NCBI GenBank assembly: GCA_030536455.1
Contig: JAUNPZ010000012.1
Location: 5,581 to 45,027 of the forward strand
From: Lachnospiraceae bacterium
Lineage (GTDB): Bacteria; Bacillota; Clostridia; Lachnospirales; Lachnospiraceae
Length of the DNA stretch: 39,447 nucleotides
Direction: 5' to 3'
Position numbers and translations under genes: made by a program. Shown here one piece after another: positions 26,264 through 33,395 of this stretch. How positions within the stretch are numbered: the first letter of the stretch is position 1; every line of letters starts with the position of its first letter. Below the pieces are notes generated by a model. The model did not search any database. It worked only from the letters and a program-made list of their open reading frames with translations, and was not told the origin of the DNA.

Positions 26264-26428
26264 TTTCTTTTTCGCTTGTTTTCTGCCCGGAATGCATCTT
26301 TCATGAAAGAGTCTCCGGCGCCCATATCATCCGCCGGAGTTCATGGGATTGGCGGAATGGCCATCCGACTCAGACACCCTATCACAAAAAAAGTTCCCCT
26401 TCAACCTGCAGGCCCGATTCGCATTTTT

Positions 26429-26992
26429 CTAAGGACGATTCGCAAGCCACTCCTTCACATCCTTTTTCCTGCGGCTGCTGATCCGCAGCTCGGCTCCATT
26501 TTCCAGAATCAGCTTATCTCCCTCCATCCGCTTCACATGCGCCGGATTCACCAGACAGTTCCGGTGTATCCGGCAGAATCCTTTATCCGAAAGCTGCTCC
26601 TGCGCCTGCTTCATGCTGACACTGATTCGGTAGCTGTGCCTGCTGGTGTAAACCGTGACTGCCTTCTGGATGGAAGCGATATAATAAATCTCCCCCTCCG
26701 TTAAAAGAATGGTTTTCTGCCCGAATTTCCATACATATTTTCCGCTGTTTCCCGTCACTGATTTTTCGAACCGGTCCACCTGATTCAAAAAGCCTCCCCA
26801 GCCTGCCTTGTGCCACGGATTATCACAAACCAGCACCAGATCATACCGGCGCTGGCCGATTGCCAGCCAGAACTGCCTCTCTGACTTAAGATAATCCACC
26901 TCGATCGGCTCTAAAAATTCTTCACACATCCGGAAACCAGATTTCATATACTCCTCCCAATCCCGGTTCCGGCTGCATACTGCAATCCTCAT
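26429..26992 (-). CDS. LytTR-domain transcriptional regulator with degenerate receiver
   Basis: 187 residues. The C-terminal half (about 90-187) is a LytTR DNA-binding domain with GEIYYIASIQKAVTVYTS, FCRIHRNCLVNPAHVKRME and ELRISSRRKKDVKEWL. The N-terminal half keeps receiver-like strands (MRIAVCSRN, YDLVLVCDNPW) but the acidic pair is S-R-N and a Cys sits where the phosphoacceptor Asp is expected; the remainder of the receiver is shortened. It is therefore probably not a normal phosphorylation-driven regulator. I chose the ATG at 26992 over 30 upstream codons because it gives the family start and has GAGGTG upstream. No partner kinase is adjacent. It is divergent from the radical SAM gene. 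Confidence 0.8.
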   Translation of the reverse strand: MRIAVCSRNRDWEEYMKSGFRMCEEFLEPIEVDYLKSERQFWLAIGQRRYDLVLVCDNPWHKAGWGGFLNQVDRFEKSVTGNSGKYVWKFGQKTILLTEGEIYYIASIQKAVTVYTSRHSYRISVSMKQAQEQLSDKGFCRIHRNCLVNPAHVKRMEGDKLILENGAELRISSRRKKDVKEWLANRP

Positions 26993-27218
26993 TCCCCTGC
27001 ACCTCTTTCGTACATTTTCCTGCCTCCCGCTCCAGGTTTCCGATTCTTTACAGCAAGTTTTCCACCGGGAATTAAGAAGCATTCCTTTATAGATACGGAA
27101 AATTTTTACATTTGTTACAAGGAAAGCTTTTCCGCTTTCGGCTAATGGTCGATTGGTCGGGTATATACTTTGACGGCTTCGGTCTCTCTGATATACGTCC
27201 GGCCCGCCTCAGTTTCTC

Positions 27219-27260
27219 TTGATTTTTGGCGGCTCTGCGGATATGATAAGAAATCATATC
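27219..27260 (+). promoter_or_regulatory. Radical SAM gene promoter with overlapping palindrome
   Basis: TTGATT (27219-27224), a 17-bp spacer and TATGAT (27242-27247) form a promoter. An inverted repeat GATATGAT-AAGAA-ATCATATC (27240-27260) covers the -10 and the likely start site, as an operator would. Elsewhere in this 298-bp intergenic region I see only short direct repeats near 27143-27160. Confidence 0.6.
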
Positions 27261-27290
27261 ACATTTTTTTAGAAAGAAAGGGTTCAACAT

Positions 27291-28196
27291 ATGAATTTCG
27301 ACAGCTATCACAACTGTACGCTTTGTCCCCGCACCTGCCATGCGGACCGCAGGAAGCAGGCCGGATACTGCGGCTGCACCGATGATTTAAAGGCGGCAAG
27401 GGCGGCGCTTCATCCATGGGAGGAGCCCTGCATCAGCGGCACGGCCGGAAGCGGCACGGTATTCTTCACCGGCTGCACCCTCCGCTGCTGCTTCTGCCAG
27501 AACTATCCGGTCAGCAGCCAGGGAAGAGGAAAATCCATCTCCGTCCAGAAGCTTTCTCAGATTTTCTTAAATCTTCAGGCCCAGGGTGCCCACAATATCA
27601 ACCTGGTAACGCCCACCCAGTTTCTTCCTCATATCACGGCGGCGCTGGACCTGGCCCGCCCCCGGCTGACGCTTCCTGTCCTCTTAAACAGCGGCGGCTA
27701 TGAACGCACGGAAACCATCGACGCTCTGGATGGATATGTGGACATCTATCTGCCGGATTTAAAATATTACAGCCCTGAGCTGTCCCTGCGCTATTCCCGC
27801 GCCGCCGACTATTTTGAATATGCCAGCCGGGCCATCCTGCGGATGATCGAGCAGGTGGGGCCTCCGGTTCTGGATGAGCAGACCGGACTGATGAAAAAGG
27901 GCGTCATCATCCGCCATATGGTGCTTCCGGGCGCAAAGGAGGACTCCATCCGCTTGCTGAACTGGATGAAGGAAGCCCTTCCGGAGAACCATTTTCAGGT
28001 CAGCCTGATGAGCCAGTACACGCCCTTCTACCGTTCTTCGGAATATCCGGAAATCAACCGGAGGATTACCAGCTACGAGTATTATAAGGTAGTGGACGAG
28101 GCCATCCGCCTGGGGCTTACCTCCGGCTTTATGCAGGAAAAAAGCAGCGCAAAAGAAGAATATACGCCGCCGTTTCACTTCGAAGGGCTGGACTAA
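27291..28196 (+). CDS. PflX-like radical SAM protein (COG1313 type)
   Basis: 301 residues. The radical SAM cluster motif C-x3-C-x2-C is at Cys62, Cys66 and Cys69 (GCTLRCCFCQN). A second Cys-rich group near the N-terminus (Cys9, 12, 16, 27, 29) could hold an extra cluster. The protein resembles pyruvate formate-lyase activating enzyme homologues of the PflX type, whose substrate is unknown. Visible features are NINLVTPTQFLPH, LNSGGYE and DIYLPDLKYY. No glycyl radical enzyme gene is adjacent, so the target cannot be named from context. AAGGG lies eight bases before the ATG. A single gene with its own promoter and terminator. Confidence 0.88.
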   Translation: MNFDSYHNCTLCPRTCHADRRKQAGYCGCTDDLKAARAALHPWEEPCISGTAGSGTVFFTGCTLRCCFCQNYPVSSQGRGKSISVQKLSQIFLNLQAQGAHNINLVTPTQFLPHITAALDLARPRLTLPVLLNSGGYERTETIDALDGYVDIYLPDLKYYSPELSLRYSRAADYFEYASRAILRMIEQVGPPVLDEQTGLMKKGVIIRHMVLPGAKEDSIRLLNWMKEALPENHFQVSLMSQYTPFYRSSEYPEINRRITSYEYYKVVDEAIRLGLTSGFMQEKSSAKEEYTPPFHFEGLD

Positions 28197-28213
28197 AGCG
28201 TCCAGCCCTTTTT
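28183..28213 (+). terminator. Terminator of the radical SAM gene
   Basis: A stem of 11 bp (28183-28193 with 28200-28210) encloses the stop codon in its loop and runs into a TTTTTCTT tract. Confidence 0.85.
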
Positions 28214-28217
28214 CTTA

Positions 28218-29603
28218 TTATTCTTCTCCCGCCCCCGGCTCCATGCCAAACTGCTTCCGGAGTCTCCGGATACAGTGTCGGAACGCCGGAACCAGGAAGC
28301 AGTCCGCGCAAAGCCATGCCAGCGGAGAGGCAAAGCAGACTGCCGTATATCCGAAAAACGGAACCATGGCAAAGCCCACGAAGGCTCTCGCCGCCATCTC
28401 GCACACGCCGGCCAGGATGGCAAATACACTGTAGCCCAGGCCCTGGATGGCAAATCTCCACACGTTTACAAATACCAGCGCCACATAGAACAGGCCATTG
28501 ATGGTCAGGAACTGATGGGCCTGGCGGATGACCAGCGTCTCCGAGGCATCCACGAACAGCAGCGGAATTACGCCGCCGAAGAAGTACATAATCGCACATG
28601 CCGCAACCGCATACACGCTTCCGATAATCGTAGCTGACTTCACGCCGTCCTCGATACGCTTCAGCTTCTTTGCCCCCACATTCTGTCCGGCATAGGTTGC
28701 CATCGTGCCGCCCAGCGCGTCAAACGGACAGCAGAACAGCATTGCTACCTTCTGGCCCGCCGTCACCGAGGCCACCGCCACAGAACCCAGTCCATTGATT
28801 GCCGTCTGGATCACAACAGAGCCAATCGCGGTGATGGAATACTGCAGTCCCATGGGAATTCCCATGTTGCAGAGGATCACCACATGCCTTCCGCTTAACG
28901 GAATCTCATCCTTCTCCATCTTCAGGATATGGAACCGGGATTTCATATACAGCAGACAGAGGATGCCGGAAAGCGCCTGAGAAATCACCGTCGCATAAGC
29001 TGCACCTTCCACGCCGGTCCCCATTACAAGGATAAAAAACAGGTCCAGAATGATGTTCACAATGCTGGAAAAAATCAAAAAATACACCGGTGTTTTGGAA
29101 TCGCCCAGCGACCGGATGATTCCGGCAAGCATATTATAAAGGAAGGTAGCCGGGATTCCGATAAATATAAACAGGATGTAATCATAGGCGCCCTGGATGA
29201 TATTCTCCGGCGTCTGCATCCAGACCAGAATATCCCAGGTCAGGAAGCTGATTGCCACCGTCATCACCGCAGCAAAAATCACAGACATCCATCCCGCATT
29301 CGCCACGAACTTTCTCATATCCTTATAGTCCTGAGCGCCGAATCGCTGCGCCACGGGAATTGCAAAACCGGAGCAGACTCCGATTACAAAACCATTGATC
29401 ATAAAGTTGATTGCTCCTGTAGAGCCGACTGCCGCCAAGGCCTCTACTCCCAGGCTTTTTCCTACGATAACCGTATCCACCATGCTGTAAAACTGCTGGA
29501 ACAGCATACCAAGCAGCATCGGAACCGCAAATCCCAGAATCAGCTTCGTCGGATTTCCGGTGGTCATGTCCTTAATCGGCGCTTTTGAATCCTGTTTTCC
29601 CAT
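28218..29603 (-). CDS. MATE-family efflux transporter
   Basis: 461 residues with about twelve predicted transmembrane helices in two MatE halves. The N-terminus MTTGNPTKLILGFAVPMLLG and the YSMVDTVIVGKSLGVEALAAVG loop are typical of clostridial MATE proteins (DinF/NorM-like). The second half includes GLGSVAVASVTAGQKVA and YAGQNVGAKKL. Such proteins export cationic drugs or metabolites in exchange for Na+ or H+; the substrate is unknown. GGGAG lies seven bases before the ATG. It is transcribed from its own promoter at 29689-29717, directly downstream of the structured RNA's terminator. I found no terminator after it. Confidence 0.93.
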   Translation of the reverse strand: MGKQDSKAPIKDMTTGNPTKLILGFAVPMLLGMLFQQFYSMVDTVIVGKSLGVEALAAVGSTGAINFMINGFVIGVCSGFAIPVAQRFGAQDYKDMRKFVANAGWMSVIFAAVMTVAISFLTWDILVWMQTPENIIQGAYDYILFIFIGIPATFLYNMLAGIIRSLGDSKTPVYFLIFSSIVNIILDLFFILVMGTGVEGAAYATVISQALSGILCLLYMKSRFHILKMEKDEIPLSGRHVVILCNMGIPMGLQYSITAIGSVVIQTAINGLGSVAVASVTAGQKVAMLFCCPFDALGGTMATYAGQNVGAKKLKRIEDGVKSATIIGSVYAVAACAIMYFFGGVIPLLFVDASETLVIRQAHQFLTINGLFYVALVFVNVWRFAIQGLGYSVFAILAGVCEMAARAFVGFAMVPFFGYTAVCFASPLAWLCADCFLVPAFRHCIRRLRKQFGMEPGAGEE

Positions 29604-29640
29604 TCTTAATCTCCCTCTGTCACTTTACTACTTACTTTAA

Positions 29641-29717
29641 AAATCCGCCGCATAATCCATATCAGACGGATATTTGCGCTACTGACCGATTCTATCGGAA
29701 AAACAAAAAATATGCAA
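29641..29717 (-). promoter_or_regulatory. MATE gene promoter and leader
   Basis: TTGCAT (29712-29717), a 17-bp spacer and TAGAAT (29689-29694) on the minus strand. A short inverted repeat CCGAT/ATCGG overlaps the -10. The leader has ATCCG near 29668 able to pair with CGGAT near 29645 just before a T-run, a possible weak attenuator. No known riboswitch was recognised. Confidence 0.6.
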
Positions 29718-29734
29718 TTGCGATTTTTCACAAA

Positions 29735-29791
29735 AAAACGTAAAAAAAATAAGAGCGGATATCGATTTTTCCTTTTTCGATATCCGCCCTT
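29735..29791 (-). terminator. Terminator of the large structured RNA
   Basis: An 11-bp perfect stem (29755-29765 with 29777-29787), extendable by four pairs including one G-U, is followed on the minus strand by eight T, then a second T-run. It ends the transcript started at about 30378. Confidence 0.9.
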
Positions 29792-30380
29792 AAGCTATCT
29801 CATCCATTGGACTTTAAACCTCTCTATTCTGTTGATTGGTATTTCGTTCTTTTCGCTTCTAATGAATCGCCCCATCGCTTCTCCATTATCCGCTTTTGTT
29901 ATTTCGTATAGCTTTTTTACTTTTGTAATGCATTTCGAAGTTTCAAAATCTTTTTCAAAATTTGAAAGGTTGTGTGCATCATCTATATTTCTATATTTAA
30001 TTGTATGACCGATTTTTGAAGCTTTCTGCTCTGTTCGTGATTTTTCTCTCTTTCTTTTTTCTTACACTATGAGGAATATCTTTCGTTCTAATAATACTTT
30101 CTCGTCATATCACTAAACCGATTCTTTTATTCACTGGCATAGCCGGTAAAATCTTAAAATGTAGCTTCCATCCACACTTTCGTATGTATTTGTGCTATTC
30201 GAGCATCCGGTTCAAAAATTGGTTTGTCCTATTGCCTCAATTATAATTCTTTGATTATAACGAGACGAAGCTTAAGTGTTTGGCGGTCCGTACCTCCTTT
30301 TCTTAGATTTTTCTTTTCTTTCTCTCTTTCATCGGGAATTTCCTTTCCCTTTCTTTTTTGTTCTCTCTTGTTTTGTTGTC
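29738..30380 (-). ncRNA. Large structured non-coding RNA, about 640 nt (ROOL/GOLLD/OLE-like candidate)
   Basis: An AT-rich minus-strand transcription unit with a consensus promoter and strong terminator but no gene with a credible start and ribosome site. It holds many helices: a closing stem CUUAAGCU (30269-30276) with AGCUUAAG (29789-29796), next to CCGCC (30282-30286) with GGCGG (29784-29788); a 13-bp hairpin with wobbles (30254-30266 with 30234-30247); a 13-position long-range helix with one A-C mismatch (30211-30223 with 30008-30020); within it hairpins at 30193-30205, 30156-30180, 30120-30153 and 30068-30109; a GAAA-loop hairpin at 29984-29995; and a 3' domain closed by 29964-29971 with 29817-29824 that holds hairpins at 29917-29928 and 29860-29888. 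G-U pairs in several stems point to RNA. Size, isolation and AT content resemble ROOL, but the class is not proven. Confidence 0.72.
30282..30297 (-). other. Ribosome-site-like AAAGGAGGT folded in a hairpin without a start codon
   Basis: The minus strand carries a perfect anti-anti-Shine-Dalgarno AAAGGAGGT at 30292-30300, but no ATG, GTG or TTG follows at usable distance. GGAGGU pairs with ACCGCC around an ACGG loop (one A-G mismatch). This fits an RNA structural element better than a translation start. Confidence 0.5.
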
Positions 30381-30383
30381 TTT

Positions 30384-30425
30384 ATTATATAAAAGAACCC
30401 CCTATTTGTCAACACTTTTTTAATA
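30384..30425 (-). promoter_or_regulatory. Very strong promoter of the structured RNA
   Basis: Perfect consensus TTGACA (30407-30412), 17-bp spacer and TATAAT (30384-30389) on the minus strand, preceded by an A/T tract (30415-30430) like an UP element. It is the best promoter in the window, predicting high expression. Confidence 0.9.
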
Positions 30426-30430
30426 TTTTT

Positions 30431-30576
30431 CGCATTAATTTTGTTTATATTTGATTTGTGTACTATTTTTACAATTGTTTCTACTTTTATACACAGTTAA
30501 TCCGGTTTTACCGGTATATTTCGATATGTTGTCAGAATATTTATATAATTTTGGTGGTTTCTGTTCTGTTTATCGC
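30431..30576. other. AT-rich spacer without a gene
   Basis: This 146-bp stretch holds no credible ORF. The only structure is a CCGG-TTTTA-CCGG hairpin at 30502-30514. It separates the L,D-transpeptidase terminator from the RNA promoter. Confidence 0.5.
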
Positions 30577-30627
30577 AAAATAAGCACCCCGTCTGCACAG
30601 GATGCTTGCAGACAGGATGCTTATTTG
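30577..30627 (-). terminator. Terminator of the L,D-transpeptidase gene
   Basis: Nested inverted repeats: an outer AAATAAGCA with TGCTTATTT and an inner GTCTGCA with TGCAGAC. On the minus strand they end in TTATTTTG, 12 bp after the stop codon. Confidence 0.8.
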
Positions 30628-30638
30628 AGAAAGCCTTA

Positions 30639-31664
30639 TCAGTAATTCTTCAAATTCTCCCCTTCATCAATCAAAATATACGCCGGGTACACCAGATTCT
30701 TTAAAACCTTCTCCATGGCTGCTTCCGGGATTGCAATACAGCCTCCGGTTCCCGGTCCGTCGGTGCAGTGAAGGAAGATGGCGGAACCCTTATTCGGAGT
30801 CTGCTCCTTGTTAAAGCCTACTGCCAGGCAATAATAATATGCCTTTCCGCCGTAGCTGCTCAGGTGCTCTGAAACCGCCGTATCAAACACGGCTCCGGTC
30901 TTTCGGATGTCTGCCATCTGGTTATAATAAGGAGAGCTGCTGTCTCCCACCCAGTAATAGCCATCGTCCACCTGAAGATACGGTACCTTCACCTGCTCCG
31001 GCGCAGCCTTGGTTCCAAATGCTTCATCCAGAGTAAACAGTCCGCGGGGCGTTTTTTCATCCCCCTCCTTCTCTTTTCCGATTCCGTTCCGTCCTACATA
31101 GGCGCCGGTATCCGTGATTTTCGTCCAGCCATCGGCTCTGGCCGGCTGGCTGCCCGGCCCTTGGGACAGCTGAATCTGCTCCTCCCCTTGCTTTACATAA
31201 AAGGTTGCTCTGGCCGTCTTTCCATGGCCTTCGATTACCATCAGGCTTTTCGCATCGGAGGGAATGGTGGTAAAGCTGCTTACCTCATACTGGGACGGAA
31301 TCCATGCGCCGGTGCCATCCACATAATATCCGTCCGGTGTCACCGAATTCACCCACATGGCTCCGCTCTTCGTGTAGTACCGATCGATTCCGGTGGGGTC
31401 CTGCTGCCAGATTCCCACGCCCTCTGATGCCGGGCCGCTGCCGCCAGGTCCCACGGCTGCCGCCTCTTTTCCGGACGGGTCCCACGTTCCTTCCGGCTGC
31501 GGCAGCGCTGTCTGGGACATGTAGACATTCTCCTGCGCAAAGGCAGGGATGGATGCAAATCCCCCTGCGCCGACGCCAAATGTACACGCCAGAACCAGTA
31601 TCAGTCCGGACGCCCGCCGCCCCGCTTTTTTCTTTTGATTCGTAGTCATTTTCAAAAAATTCAT
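30639..31664 (-). CDS. Secreted L,D-transpeptidase (YkuD domain)
   Basis: About 341 residues. A basic N-terminus and hydrophobic segment (about 16-44, possible cleavage after AFA) direct export. A short region resembling choline/cell-wall-binding repeats follows (about 83-122, GIWQQDPTGIDRYYTKSG and WVNSVTPDGYYVDG). The YkuD catalytic domain is C-terminal, with His299 in LHCTDG and catalytic Cys309 in GGCIAIPE. These enzymes make 3-3 peptidoglycan cross-links or attach proteins to the wall. The Arg after Cys in the classic HGC-x-R motif is Ala here, a variant I associate with clostridial members. I chose the ATG at 31664 (AGGAGG five bases upstream); the earlier ATG at 31679 has no such site. 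A single gene with its own promoter. Confidence 0.88.
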   Translation of the reverse strand: MNFLKMTTNQKKKAGRRASGLILVLACTFGVGAGGFASIPAFAQENVYMSQTALPQPEGTWDPSGKEAAAVGPGGSGPASEGVGIWQQDPTGIDRYYTKSGAMWVNSVTPDGYYVDGTGAWIPSQYEVSSFTTIPSDAKSLMVIEGHGKTARATFYVKQGEEQIQLSQGPGSQPARADGWTKITDTGAYVGRNGIGKEKEGDEKTPRGLFTLDEAFGTKAAPEQVKVPYLQVDDGYYWVGDSSSPYYNQMADIRKTGAVFDTAVSEHLSSYGGKAYYYCLAVGFNKEQTPNKGSAIFLHCTDGPGTGGCIAIPEAAMEKVLKNLVYPAYILIDEGENLKNY

Positions 31665-31727
31665 AACCGCCTCCTGCATTTATAAAACATTTCCGAAATT
31701 TTTCTTTTTATTTTTAACCATACAACC

Positions 31728-31769
31728 ATGATAATAAAAAGAGAGGTATCTTTCAAGATTTCCCCTCTT
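31728..31769 (-). promoter_or_regulatory. L,D-transpeptidase promoter inside a hairpin
   Basis: TTGAAA (31751-31756), 17-bp spacer and TATCAT (31728-31733) on the minus strand. The -35 lies in an imperfect palindrome (31739-31746 with 31762-31769, inner ATCTT/AAGAT) followed by TTTTTATT, so the same bases may also act as a second terminator of the hydrogenase operon. Confidence 0.6.
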
Positions 31770-31795
31770 AATTTTTCTTACGATTCTATGAAACC

Positions 31796-31842
31796 AAAAA
31801 CAGACAGGCGCACCGACCCCCGGCCGGCATTCCTGTCTGTTT
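31796..31842 (-). terminator. Terminator of the hydrogenase operon
   Basis: An 11-bp perfect stem (31798-31808 with 31832-31842) around a GC-rich loop ends in a run of five T on the minus strand, 66 bp after the hydrogenase stop. Confidence 0.85.
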
Positions 31843-31907
31843 CGTTTCTCATTTATTTCTCATTTGTTTCTGCGTTTGCTTTGAATCACGGAGCAGGCCG
31901 CTGACCA

Positions 31908-33359
31908 TTAATGGCGATGCATGGAGAAGCTGTCCATCGGATAGTTCTTTAAGTTCTCCAGAATCTTGCGGTCATCTGCCTTGCCGATTAACGCATCACG
32001 GTCCTTCTTTGCTTCATTTACCGCTTTATGACGGCTTGGGCCGCCTACGCAGCCGCCCTCGCAGACCATACCCTCGATGAAGTCCTCCGGCAGACGTCCT
32101 ACCTTCATCAACAGCAGCGCCTTCTTACACTCTGCGCCGCCGCTGCAGCGTGCAACCTTCGGCTGGATATCCTCGCCCATCTCCTCGAAGCACTGTACGA
32201 CAGCTGCCGTTACGCCGCCGCCGTTGCCGAAGCGCTTTCCAAAGGTGGAGCCTTCCTGATAGTCGTTGGACTCCGGCTCTAACTCTACGCCCTTGGCGCG
32301 CATCATAGCCCGCACTTCACCAAAGGTCATAACATAGTTTGCGTTGTCCTTGATATTTAAGTCCAGAGCCTCGCTCTTCTTTGCGATACATGGTCCGATG
32401 AATACGGTGATTACTTCCGGGTCAGCCGCCTTTAACATACGGGACACGGCGCACATCGGGGATACGGTGGTGGACATATTCTCTTCCAGCATCGGGAAAT
32501 GCTTCTTAATCATGTTTACGAATGCCGGACAGCAGGAGGTGGTCATCTTCTTGCCTTCCTTGTAGGCCTCTGCCCACTCCTCGGCCTCATAAGCGGCCGT
32601 CATATCGCCGCCCAGAGCAACCTCGATCATATCATCGAAACCAATCTTCTTTAACGCGGTCTTCCAGCTTCCCATGGTAATATCATTGCCGAACTGGCCC
32701 TCGGTTGCAGGTGCTACCATGGCAACGACTCTCTTTCCTGCCTGAATCAGCTTGATGATATCCACCATGAAGGTCTTGGTTCCAACTGCTCCGAACGGAC
32801 AGCTGTGGATGCAGGCGCCGCACTGGATACACTTCTTCTCATCAATCACACATACGCCGTACTCATCGTAGGTAATGGCGTCTACCGGGCAAACCTTCTT
32901 ACAAGGACGCTCCAGATGGGCGATTGCATTGTACGGGCAGGCCTGCGCACACTTGCCGCACTCCCGGCACTTATTGGGGTCGATGTACGCATGCTCATTT
33001 CCCATGGAAATCGCACCGAAATTACAGGAGTTCTGGCAGGCCTTGCCCATACACTTCCGGCAGTTGTCGGTTACGATATAGGAAGCGATCGGACACTCCT
33101 CACATGCCGCATTGATAACCTGCACCACATTTTTGGTATCCCGGTCGGTCGGGCATTTGCCTTCTGCCAGACGGACTCTCTGCTTGATGATTTCTCTTTC
33201 TTTATAGATACAGCAGCGGTACTGAGCCTGCGGACCAGGAATCATCTCGTAAGGAATCTTTTCTCTCTCTTCCTCCAGGGTGCCTTCCCAGGCTCTCTTT
33301 GCAACCTCATATAATACGTCATGCTTCAGGCGTAAAATTGTCGCGTCATTTGTTACCAT
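31908..33359 (-). CDS. Monomeric [FeFe] hydrogenase, HydA2-like (probable group B)
   Basis: 483 residues. The N-terminal third carries several Cys clusters for 4Fe-4S centres (about Cys86-112, CRECGKCAQACP at 131-142, CKKVCP near 153-158 and CIQCGACIHSCP at 177-188). The H-cluster domain has TSCCPAF (about 274-280), GPCIAKK (322-328) and MVCEGGCVGGP (431-441). This motif set matches the ferredoxin-linked, non-bifurcating hydrogenases like HydA2 of Ruminococcus albus, which are encoded with a sensory hydrogenase and a phosphatase as here. It probably exchanges electrons between ferredoxin and H2 in the cytoplasm; the direction is inferred. GAGGAGG precedes the start. Last gene of the operon, 36 bp after the SpoIIE gene. 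Confidence 0.9.
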   Translation of the reverse strand: MVTNDATILRLKHDVLYEVAKRAWEGTLEEEREKIPYEMIPGPQAQYRCCIYKEREIIKQRVRLAEGKCPTDRDTKNVVQVINAACEECPIASYIVTDNCRKCMGKACQNSCNFGAISMGNEHAYIDPNKCRECGKCAQACPYNAIAHLERPCKKVCPVDAITYDEYGVCVIDEKKCIQCGACIHSCPFGAVGTKTFMVDIIKLIQAGKRVVAMVAPATEGQFGNDITMGSWKTALKKIGFDDMIEVALGGDMTAAYEAEEWAEAYKEGKKMTTSCCPAFVNMIKKHFPMLEENMSTTVSPMCAVSRMLKAADPEVITVFIGPCIAKKSEALDLNIKDNANYVMTFGEVRAMMRAKGVELEPESNDYQEGSTFGKRFGNGGGVTAAVVQCFEEMGEDIQPKVARCSGGAECKKALLLMKVGRLPEDFIEGMVCEGGCVGGPSRHKAVNEAKKDRDALIGKADDRKILENLKNYPMDSFSMHRH

Positions 33360-33395
33360 GATTTTTCCTCCTCTGAAAACTCTATCTTAAATATT

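Noticed and set aside
26305..26345. Hairpin with CTCCGGCG/CGCCGGAG between rpsO and the LytTR gene
   Set aside because: It has a good stem but no T-run on either strand, so I do not call it a terminator.
27170..27385. 71-codon plus-strand ORF before the radical SAM gene
   Set aside because: It overlaps the promoter and the true start in another frame; it ends inside the radical SAM gene.
29712..30008. 98-codon plus-strand ORF in the AT-rich region
   Set aside because: It lies antisense to the structured RNA, begins within the MATE -35, has no ribosome site, and its apparent hydrophobicity follows from T-rich sequence.
30224..30645. Two plus-strand ORFs of 76 and 64 codons
   Set aside because: They run antisense through the RNA promoter and the L,D-transpeptidase terminator, have no ribosome sites and read as T-rich low-complexity sequence.
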